From AC-52 sp044870295 (GTDB lineage: Bacteria > Actinomycetota > UBA4738): a stretch of DNA of 25,487 nt. Location: positions 1 through 25,487 of the forward strand of contig JBIOYQ010000038.1 in NCBI GenBank assembly GCA_044870295.1, given 5' to 3'. The position numbers and the translations under genes were made by a program. Within the stretch, counting starts at the first letter, position 1, and each line of letters opens with the position of its first letter. Positions 20,982 to 25,487 of this stretch are shown one piece after another. The notes beneath the pieces are model-generated. The model made no database searches. It had not been told where the DNA came from and saw nothing but the letters and a program-made list of their open reading frames with translations.

Positions 20982-21349
20982 GTCGCCTCCCCCAGCTCCG
21001 TGGCGGGCCCGCGCAGGAGGCGACGGCTGCGGGCCTCGCGGACCAGCCGGGACAACCGCTCCGCCTCGTTCATCACCACCCGCCGGCCCACGTCGGTGAT
21101 CCGGTAGTACCGACGACGCTCGTCGTCCAGCCGGGGATCCGGACGCCGCGCGGATTCCTCGATCAGCCCCGCCGCCACCATCTTCTTGATGGAGCCGTAC
21201 ATGGTTCCGGGACCGATGCTCATGCTGCCGTCGGAGAGGATGGCGACCTCGCGCATGATGGCGTAGCCGTGCATCTCCCCCGCAGCCAGGGCCAGCAGGA
21301 TGTGGAACATGGCTGGGGTGAGCGCTGGATCTGGACTGGTCCCGGCCAC
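20978..21349 (-). CDS. PadR family transcriptional regulator
   Basis: 123 aa from GTG 21349, with GAGGAGG 8 nt upstream. The PadR winged helix is plain: L-T-P-A-M-F-H-I-L-L-A-L, G-E-M-H-G-Y-A-I-M-R-E-V, G-P-G-T-M-Y-G-S-I-K-K-M-V-A-A-G-L-I, then R-R-Y-Y-R-I-T-D-V-G-R-R. The C-terminal dimerisation helix is short (subfamily 2 size). The upstream frame to 21604 spans the promoter and is not coding. It is coupled to the following prefix-permease gene. An inverted repeat over its -10 box suggests autorepression, with induction by a ligand or drug as in LmrR/PadR systems; the ligand is unknown. Confidence 0.92.
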   Translation of the reverse strand: MAGTSPDPALTPAMFHILLALAAGEMHGYAIMREVAILSDGSMSIGPGTMYGSIKKMVAAGLIEESARRPDPRLDDERRRYYRITDVGRRVVMNEAERLSRLVREARSRRLLRGPATELGEAT

Positions 21350-21382
21350 GCTGCCTTCCTCCTCGACTCGCTCCGGCACCGC

Positions 21383-21424
21383 TATATCAAACTTGGATAT
21401 ATCGAACTCGGACTTATCTGTCAA
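21383..21424 (-). promoter_or_regulatory. padR promoter with overlapping PadR-type operator
   Basis: On the minus strand -35 TTGACA (21424 to 21419, full consensus), 17-bp spacer, -10 TATATC (21401 to 21396). The -10 is one arm of a perfect inverted repeat TATATC-N7-GATATA (21383-21401). The repeat also reads as two direct copies of AGTTYGATATA 15 bp apart. Dyads of this kind are typical PadR sites, so PadR would block its own promoter. Confidence 0.75.
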
Positions 21425-21463
21425 GCCCCGACCTCTGGCGATGCTTCGTGCGACGGCAGGCGT

Positions 21464-21488
21464 GTTTGTCGGCCGCACTCTCGGGTAG
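21464..21488 (+). promoter_or_regulatory. SigF/SigB-like promoter for the 156-aa membrane protein
   Basis: GTTT (21464-21467), 15-bp spacer, GGGTAG (21483-21488). One mismatch to the GGGTAT/A -10. The start codon is 42 nt downstream. A 10-bp palindrome CCCGTACGGG (21489-21498) follows directly at the expected transcription start. Confidence 0.45.
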
Positions 21489-21530
21489 CCCGTACGGGTC
21501 GCCCACGCACCAACGGCAGGAGGCACAGAC

Positions 21531-22001
21531 ATGAAGCTCTCAACCGTCGCCGACACCATCGGAAAGGGGATCCTGGCCGGGTTGGCCGGCACCGCTGCGA
21601 TCACCGCCGCCCAGATGCTCGATCAGAAGCTGACCGGACGGGAGCCCAGTGACGCCCCGGCGAAGGCTGTGGAGAAGGTCGTGAAGGTCGAGCCCAAGGA
21701 CGAGGAAGGCGAACAGCGCCTGTCGAACCTGACGCACTGGGCGTATGGCACGGGGTGGGGCGTGCCCAGGGCAGCGCTCGCCGCGCTCGGCCTTGCGGCG
21801 CCCGTGGCGACGCTGCTGCACTTCGCCATCGTGTGGGGGACGGCGCTGGTGATGCTGCCGACGCTTCGGGTGGCGCCGCCAGCTACCGAGTGGGACCAGA
21901 GGGAGTTGGCCAAAGATGCCGTGCTGCACTTCACCTACGCGGCCGCAGCCGGGCTGGCCTACGAGCTGATCGATCGCCGGGACCGCAGAACCGCCGCGTA
22001 A
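21531..22001 (+). CDS. Membrane protein of unknown function (YagU/DUF1440-like layout)
   Basis: 156 aa with AGGAGG 7 nt before ATG 21531. Hydrophobic stretches: G-I-L-A-G-L-A-G-T-A-A-I-T-A-A-Q-M (13-29), T-H-W-A-Y-G-T-G-W-G (68-77), L-A-A-P-V-A-T-L-L-H-F-A-I-V-W-G-T-A-L-V-M-L (88-109), and a C-terminal helix ending A-Y-E-L-I-D-R-R. A charged segment (V-E-K-V-V-K-V-E-P-K-D-E-E-G-E) lies between the first two. The conserved-looking H-W-A-Y-G-x-x-W and A-G-x-x-A/Q-x-x-L pattern recalls YagU/DUF1440 membrane proteins, but the match is by eye only. It is transcribed divergently from padR and precedes clpS by 35 nt. Confidence 0.65.
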   Translation: MKLSTVADTIGKGILAGLAGTAAITAAQMLDQKLTGREPSDAPAKAVEKVVKVEPKDEEGEQRLSNLTHWAYGTGWGVPRAALAALGLAAPVATLLHFAIVWGTALVMLPTLRVAPPATEWDQRELAKDAVLHFTYAAAAGLAYELIDRRDRRTAA

Positions 22002-22036
22002 CAGTCGGAGGATGGAGGGCCTGGGAGAATGGCCCG

Positions 22037-22333
22037 ATGAGGGCTGCCACCGCTCCCGTCGAGGTCGAACGGCCCACCGGCGAGGATGCGCCGGTCATCG
22101 ACCGCCCTTGGTTGGTCATCGTCTGGAACGACCCGATCAACCTCATGTCGTACGTGACCTTCGTGTTCCAGAAGCTCTTCGGGTACAGCCTCGAGAAAGC
22201 CACCCAGCTCATGCTGCAGGTCCACCACCAGGGCAAGGCGGTGGTGTCGAGCGGCGGCCGCGAGAAGGCCGAACTGGACACGTTCCGGCTCCACGCCCAC
22301 GGTCTGTGGGCCACCATGGAGCACACCTCCTGA
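22037..22333 (+). CDS. clpS: ClpS adaptor for N-end-rule degradation
   Basis: 98 aa from ATG 22037, with GGGAG 9 nt upstream. Binds N-terminal hydrophobic residues of substrates and delivers them to ClpA/ClpC-ClpP. The core is V-I-V-W-N-D-P-I-N-L-M-S-Y-V, then F-G-Y-S-L-E-K-A-T-Q-L-M-L-Q-V-H-H-Q-G-K-A-V-V and L-H-A-H-G-L-W-A-T-M-E. Asn31, Asp32 and His63 correspond, with a constant offset, to the E. coli residues that bind the substrate N-terminus (Asn34, Asp35, His66). The disordered N-terminal extension of about 23 residues is typical. The next gene is DUF2017, the usual partner of clpS in actinobacteria. Confidence 0.95.
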   Translation: MRAATAPVEVERPTGEDAPVIDRPWLVIVWNDPINLMSYVTFVFQKLFGYSLEKATQLMLQVHHQGKAVVSSGGREKAELDTFRLHAHGLWATMEHTS

Positions 22334-22347
22334 TCGGCCGGTAGCCC

Positions 22348-22815
22348 ATGCGACGGTTCGCTCCCCGGGTCAAGCGGTCCCGTCGTGGCGACTACGAGCT
22401 GCGGCTGCCGGAGGGCGAACGCGAGCTGCTGCGCAGGCTCCCAGCCCAGCTCCGTGAGGCGATGCCGACCGACGACGTCGGCGTGGGGAGGCTGTTCCCA
22501 CCCGCGTACATGGACGACGCCGAGCGGGATGCCGAATACCGTCGCATGGTGCACGACGACCTGGTAGCCGAACACCTCGCTGCCCTCCAGGTCATGGAGC
22601 AGACCATCGACGCTCGGCGGTTGTCCGAGGATCAGCTGACGTCATGGCTGGCAGCGCTGAACGATCTCCGCCTGGTGTTGGGGACGCGGCTCAACGTCAC
22701 CGAGGACACGTATCAGGAAGAGATGGATCAGCACGACCCCAACGCTCCGGCGTATGCGCTGTTCTTCTACCTGGGTTGGTTGGAGGAGCAGGTGGTGGAG
22801 GCTCTCGCCACCTGA
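22348..22815 (+). CDS. DUF2017 family protein
   Basis: 155 aa, starting 14 nt after clpS. Recognisable pattern: M-R-R-F near the start, R-L-F-P-P-A-Y-M-D-D-A-E-R-D-A-E-Y-R-R-M, then T-I-D-A and L-T-S-W-L-A-A-L-N-D-L-R-L-V-L-G-T-R-L, and a C-terminal Y-L-G-W-L-E-E-Q-V-V. DUF2017 follows clpS in nearly all actinobacteria, which suggests a role linked to Clp-dependent degradation, but no biochemical function is known to me. The protein is helical, acidic and soluble. Its stop converges on the small basic gene that ends at 22839. Confidence 0.88.
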   Translation: MRRFAPRVKRSRRGDYELRLPEGERELLRRLPAQLREAMPTDDVGVGRLFPPAYMDDAERDAEYRRMVHDDLVAEHLAALQVMEQTIDARRLSEDQLTSWLAALNDLRLVLGTRLNVTEDTYQEEMDQHDPNAPAYALFFYLGWLEEQVVEALAT

Positions 22816-22838
22816 CCTCGGAGCGCTGGCTTTCTCCC

Positions 22839-23117
22839 TTACCCGGCCTTCCGGATGGCGTCGATCAGCTCCCACTTCCCCATCCTCGAGCGGCCGGGGA
22901 TGTTCTTGCGCTTGGCCACCTCGTAGAGCTGCTGACGGTTGCGATCCTCGAGTGCCCTCCCGGGTCGGCCGCCGCGCTGCCGGCTGAGCGACGCCTGCCG
23001 GCCGAGGTCGCTGCGGACGCTCTTCGGAAGGTGGGCAATGGTCCGCTTCTTCCGAGCGGCCGACTGCGCTCGCTTGATGTTGCGCCGTGCCGCCTGGGTC
23101 TGCTTGGTGGTCGCCAC
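22839..23117 (-). CDS. Small basic nucleic-acid-binding protein with Rho_N-like C-terminus
   Basis: 92 aa from GTG 23117, with GGAGG 8 nt upstream. A GTG three codons earlier overlaps that ribosome site and is unlikely. The N-terminal half is very basic (A-T-T-K-Q-T-Q-A-A-R-R-N-I-K-R-A-Q, K-K-R-T-I-A-H-L-P-K-S-V-R). The C-terminal half is a Rho N-terminal/SAP-like helix-extended-helix: Q-Q-L-Y-E-V-A-K-R-K-N-I-P-G-R-S-R-M-G-K-W-E. Such proteins are sometimes labelled 'plasmid stabilisation' or 'Rho termination factor-like'. DNA or RNA binding is likely, but the target is unknown. A GGGTAG element with a weak -35 is found in the upstream region. Confidence 0.7.
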   Translation of the reverse strand: MATTKQTQAARRNIKRAQSAARKKRTIAHLPKSVRSDLGRQASLSRQRGGRPGRALEDRNRQQLYEVAKRKNIPGRSRMGKWELIDAIRKAG

Positions 23118-23186
23118 GCGTCTCACCTCCGTGTGCGAGGGGGTGCTCCGTGACTCCTACCCGAACCTCGCACCGATACGCGTGGA

Positions 23187-23192
23187 TACAAT
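23187..23192 (+). promoter_or_regulatory. -10 box for leaderless mRNA of the AhpD/CMD gene
   Basis: TACAAT, one mismatch from TATAAT, followed by exactly 7 nt and ATG 23200. No Shine-Dalgarno sequence is present, so the mRNA probably begins at the start codon. Confidence 0.6.
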
Positions 23193-23199
23193 CCCGGCC

Positions 23200-23811
23200 A
23201 TGCCCTGGATCCGACAGATCCCGCACGACGAGGCGAAGGGCCGGCTGAAGGTCGAGCTGGATCGGGCGGTGGCCAGGGCCGGCCGGGTGTGGCACATCGT
23301 CCACGTGATGAGTCTCAACCCCGAGGCCATGCGGGACACCATCCGCTTCTACCAGACGATCATGATGGGCGAGTCGCCGTTGTCCAGGGTCCAGCGTGAG
23401 ATGCTGGCGACCGTCGTCTCGGCGGAGCTCGAATGCCACTATTGAACGCAGGCGCATGCGCACGACCTCCGTGAAGAGGTCGACGGGACGATGACGGCGG
23501 AGGAGGCGGATCGGTTCGTCCACGCGGTGGCCGGCGATTGGCGGTCCGCGCCCCTGTCGAACGCCGACCGAGCCCTGTGCGCGTTCGCGGCCAAGCTCAC
23601 CCATCACCAACGCGACATGACGCCGGCGGACCTGGATGCGCTGCGGGCCAATGCTTTCGACGACCGGGGCATCCACGACGCCGTGCAAGTCATTGCGTTC
23701 TTCAACCACATGACGAGGGTCGCGGACGCCCTGGGCGTGGACCCCGAGGACTTCATACCGCCGTGGGGCAGCGACGAGCCGATGATGACCGAGAGGGGGG
23801 AAGAGCGGTGA
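23200..23811 (+). CDS. AhpD/carboxymuconolactone-decarboxylase family peroxidase, probable selenoprotein (TGA at 23443 read as Sec)
   Basis: 203 aa if the in-frame TGA at codon 82 is read through. The part before (M-P-W-I-R-Q-I-P ... S-A-E-L-E-C-H-Y) and the part after (T-Q-A-H-A-H-D-L-R ... D-F-I-P-P-W-G) are in one frame and together form one complete CMD/peroxidase-related protein of normal length. The redox motif becomes C79-H-Y-U82. Relative to M. tuberculosis AhpD (Glu118, Cys130, Cys133, His137), Glu67, Cys79, residue 82 and His86 are at exactly the same spacing, so TGA replaces the peroxidatic cysteine. A hairpin of SECIS type follows. The expected role is thiol-dependent reduction of peroxides. 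Many neighbouring genes end in TGA, so TGA is a normal stop in this genome. A nonsense mutation is the main alternative. Confidence 0.82.
23446..23482 (+). promoter_or_regulatory. Candidate bacterial SECIS element
   Basis: A perfect 7-bp stem CGACCTC (23463-23469) and GAGGTCG (23476-23482) closes a 6-nt loop CGTGAA. The loop starts 24 nt after the TGA. Published bacterial SECIS patterns ask for a stem-loop whose apical loop lies about 16-37 nt after UGA and has a G in its first two positions; here G is second. The spacer (GCGCATGCGC, 23451-23460) can itself pair. Confidence 0.7.
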
Positions 23812-24233
23812 GCTCGAAGGCGAGTACGTCCAAGGGATCGGGGACGAAGGACGATCCGTGGGTGCTGACAACGCCGTCCGGCGGCTCCGAGTACACGATG
23901 CATCGGGACGACACGAGCGATCCCCCATCGTTGGTGTGCATGGTCGGCAAGACCGAGCTTCGGTACCAGCTTCGGGCGCTGGACGACCTCCACGCCATGC
24001 TGAAGCAGAACGGCGACTGGATGCCGCTGGGCAACGCCGATGAGCAGAAGCCTGCCGCCGAGGGCACGGTGGAGGCGTGGGCCCGCTCCCCCGATAATCC
24101 GGTCGGCGGCTGGTACGGGATGAAGAAGGGGCTTCGAGGGAGGTTCGGGAACTACATCCCGCCGTTGATGGAGGCGCTCGGGCTGGCCGAGGTGGAGCAC
24201 CAGCCCCGGAACAACCGCATGCGCGCGATCTGA
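23808..24233 (+). CDS. Conserved protein of unknown function coupled to the selenoprotein gene
   Basis: 141 aa from GTG 23808, overlapping the stop of the preceding gene (GTGA); a G-rich stretch (23795-23800) lies 7 nt upstream. Notable segments are K-D-D-P-W-V-L-T-T-P-S-G-G-S-E-Y-T-M, L-D-D-L-H-A-M-L-K-Q-N-G-D-W-M-P-L-G, and P-V-G-G-W-Y-G-M-K-K-G-L-R-G-R-F-G-N-Y-I-P-P. It looks like a small soluble globular protein; I recall a DUF6855-like family with this sequence pattern, but the name is uncertain. No catalytic motif is recognised. The overlap means it is translated by ribosomes that have already passed the TGA upstream. Confidence 0.75.
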   Translation: MSSKASTSKGSGTKDDPWVLTTPSGGSEYTMHRDDTSDPPSLVCMVGKTELRYQLRALDDLHAMLKQNGDWMPLGNADEQKPAAEGTVEAWARSPDNPVGGWYGMKKGLRGRFGNYIPPLMEALGLAEVEHQPRNNRMRAI

Positions 24234-24242
24234 ACCGGGCGC

Positions 24243-25100
24243 TCAGACGAACAGCGGCCTCAGCGATCGCCGGTCCACCAACCGCTCCATGGCATCCTCG
24301 TCCGGGCGAGCTGCGAACGAGTCGGCCGCGGCCAGGACCTGCGGCAGCAGGTCGACGTCGCTGGCCGTGTTCAGGAAGATGCCGGGCCTTCCCAGGACCC
24401 AGTGGATGGCCAGCGCGATGTCGTCGGGGTCACGGAGCGGTTCGTACCACGTCGTCGTGGTCTGCGGCCGGCCCTCCCACGGAGCCAGGGCGATGCTCTT
24501 GATGGTCTGGACGGCTACACCACCCTCCCGGCACGTCTCCAACAGCCCTTCGAACTCCGCGCGAAAGCGTTCATCGCGGACTTGCACGAAGTGGTACGGA
24601 AGGAGAACGGAGTCGAAGGCGAAGCGCGCGAGGCTGCGCCGGTGCATGGCCGCCACCGACAGCCCGTGGCCGGTCACGCCGATGAACCGGACCAGTCCCT
24701 CGTCCCTGGCCTCGATCGCGGCCTCCAACGCCCCGCCCTCCCGCAAGGCCGTCTCCCACTCGATGACGTCCACCAGATTGTGGAGCTGGATCAGGTCCAC
24801 ATGGTCGACGCCGAGGCGCTCCAGGGAGCGGTGGATCTCCTCCTTGGCGCCGCGGTAGTCGCGCTTGCCAGTCTTGGTCGCCACGAAGAACGTTCCTGGG
24901 TGGTTCTTCAGCCAGGGCGCGATATGGAGCTCCGCGTCGCCGTACGAGGCGGCCGTATCGATGTGATTGACGCCGTACTCCAGCAGTAGGTCCAGCGCAC
25001 GGCCGGCTTGGGCATGGGACGCGTGGCTCAGTGCGGCGCCACCGAAGATGGCCCGGCTGCTCTGGTGTCCGGTCGACCCGAAGGCTGCTCGAACGATCAC
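24243..25100 (-). CDS. Aldo/keto reductase
   Basis: 285 aa from GTG 25100, directly after the stop of the upstream gene with no gap. NADPH-dependent carbonyl reduction in a TIM barrel. The catalytic tetrad is present: Asp48 (H-I-D-T-A), Tyr53 (S-Y-G), Lys76 (A-T-K-T), His107 (I-Q-L-H-N). The expected G-V-T-G-H and I-A-L-A-P-W segments are seen, and the C-terminal region has L-N-T-A-S-D-V-D. The substrate cannot be read from sequence. It belongs to the short AKR branch related to YghZ/L-glyceraldehyde-type and 'oxidoreductase' members. Converges on the unknown gene ending at 24233 with a 9-nt gap. Confidence 0.92.
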   Translation of the reverse strand: MIVRAAFGSTGHQSSRAIFGGAALSHASHAQAGRALDLLLEYGVNHIDTAASYGDAELHIAPWLKNHPGTFFVATKTGKRDYRGAKEEIHRSLERLGVDHVDLIQLHNLVDVIEWETALREGGALEAAIEARDEGLVRFIGVTGHGLSVAAMHRRSLARFAFDSVLLPYHFVQVRDERFRAEFEGLLETCREGGVAVQTIKSIALAPWEGRPQTTTTWYEPLRDPDDIALAIHWVLGRPGIFLNTASDVDLLPQVLAAADSFAARPDEDAMERLVDRRSLRPLFV

Positions 25101-25487
25101 CTAGGACGGCGCGAACTTGTCGAAGAACGCGTCGGTCTCCGCGTCGTTCTCCGCCATCCCCCACGCCTCGGTGACCTTCCCGTCCTCGATGTGGAAGACG
25201 TTGACGAACTTGTAGTCGACCCGGTCGCCGTCGGGCGCCACCAGGTGGGCCGTTCCCAGGATGACCGTGTGGTCGTCGCTTGCCAGGATGTCGTGGATAT
25301 CGATGTTGCCCTCGCCGCCGGTCGCGGCCGTGGTCATCTGCAGGACCGTGTCCTTGCCTCGCATCTCACCGGAGACCTTGCTGTTCCCGCCGACGTGCCA
25401 CACCACGTCGTCGGCCAGGTGATCCGACATCCATTGCGTGTCGCCCCGCTCCATGGCTGCGAACGATTCACGGGCCAGTTTCGCGTT
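25101..25487 (-). CDS. SnoaL/NTF2-like protein (partial, N-terminus outside window)
   Basis: 128 residues visible. The frame remains open to the right edge, so the N-terminus is cut; the internal Met at 25454 is probably not the start because A-K-L-A-R-E-S-F-A-A precedes it in the way usual for the family. NTF2-like features are L-A-D-D-V-V-W-H-V-G-G, G-E-M-R-G-K-D-T-V-L-Q-M, V-N-V-F-H-I-E-D-G-K-V-T-E-A-W, and a closing F-F-D-K-F. SnoaL-like domains include cyclases, isomerases and ligand-binding proteins; the function cannot be assigned. It is probably co-transcribed with the aldo/keto reductase. Confidence 0.85.
   Translation of the reverse strand, partial: NAKLARESFAAMERGDTQWMSDHLADDVVWHVGGNSKVSGEMRGKDTVLQMTTAATGGEGNIDIHDILASDDHTVILGTAHLVAPDGDRVDYKFVNVFHIEDGKVTEAWGMAENDAETDAFFDKFAPS

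Noticed and set aside
23200..23445. Treating the AhpD-like gene as two ORFs or a simple pseudogene
   Set aside because: Both halves keep one frame, the catalytic relay residues are intact, the stop falls exactly on the redox cysteine and a SECIS-like hairpin follows. A point nonsense mutation remains possible but explains less.
1..25487. tRNA, rRNA, insertion sequences, phage or attachment sites
   Set aside because: None recognised on either strand by eye; no transposase or integrase-like protein and no cloverleaf with a CCA-type end.
1..25487. Alternative genetic code with TGA as a sense codon
   Set aside because: Many clearly bounded genes here end in TGA (pafA, prcA, prcB, pup, trmI, ttuB, ttuA, clpS), so TGA is a normal stop.

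Overview
This is a high-GC window, densely packed with genes, from an actinobacterium (Actinomycetota). It encodes a complete Pup-proteasome system: the ATPase ARC/Mpa, Dop, Pup, PrcB, PrcA, PafA and the WYL regulators PafB and PafC. It also has the actinobacterial clpS-DUF2017 pair, a TrmI gene next to ARC, and DUF2277 and DUF3866 genes. The order and exact lineage do not match Mycobacterium: a DUF3866 gene separates pafA from pafBC, and a secreted propeller gene separates dop from pup. A deep-branching or uncultivated class is likely, but I cannot place it further. No rRNA, tRNA, CRISPR array or insertion sequence was seen.

Layout. Positions 1-2490 hold pafC (partial) and pafB on the minus strand, divergent from a DUF3866 gene. 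Their start codons are 23 bp apart and two overlapping -10 elements lie between them. Positions 2502-13478 are essentially all minus strand: a 47-aa membrane peptide, pafA, prcA, prcB, pup, a secreted 14-repeat BNR/VPS10-like protein, dop, arc, trmI, a TtuA-type tRNA thiolase and a MoaD/ThiS-like sulfur carrier. Positions 13493-15828 (minus) hold a DegP/HtrA-like lipoprotein protease, a 50-aa hydrophobic peptide, a histidine phosphatase and a two-helix membrane protein. Positions 15897-19035 (plus) hold a lipoprotein and an unusual multi-spanning FtsH-like AAA/M41 protease. Positions 19042-21349 (minus) hold a DUF296 protein, DUF2277, an orphan DppB-type permease carrying an extra N-terminal domain, and a PadR repressor with a clear promoter/operator. 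Positions 21531-22815 (plus) hold a membrane protein, clpS and DUF2017. After a small basic Rho_N-like protein (minus), 23200-24233 (plus) holds an AhpD/CMD-family gene with an in-frame TGA, coupled to a gene of unknown function. The window ends with an aldo/keto reductase and a partial SnoaL-like protein (minus).

Proteolysis is the main theme: Pup tagging and removal, 20S proteasome, ARC, an FtsH-like protease, an HtrA-like protease and the ClpS N-end adaptor all lie within 25 kb. A second theme is sulfur and selenium chemistry: the sulfur carrier/TtuA pair and a probable selenoprotein.

The most notable observation is at 23200-23811. A carboxymuconolactone-decarboxylase/AhpD-like protein carries a C-H-Y-U motif, with TGA where the peroxidatic cysteine should be. 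The other three AhpD relay residues are at the correct spacing, and a 7-bp hairpin with a G in its apical loop starts 17 nt after the TGA. This fits a selenocysteine codon with a bacterial SECIS element. Many genes also show a TANNNT-like -10 box 5-9 nt before the start codon, suggesting widespread leaderless transcription.
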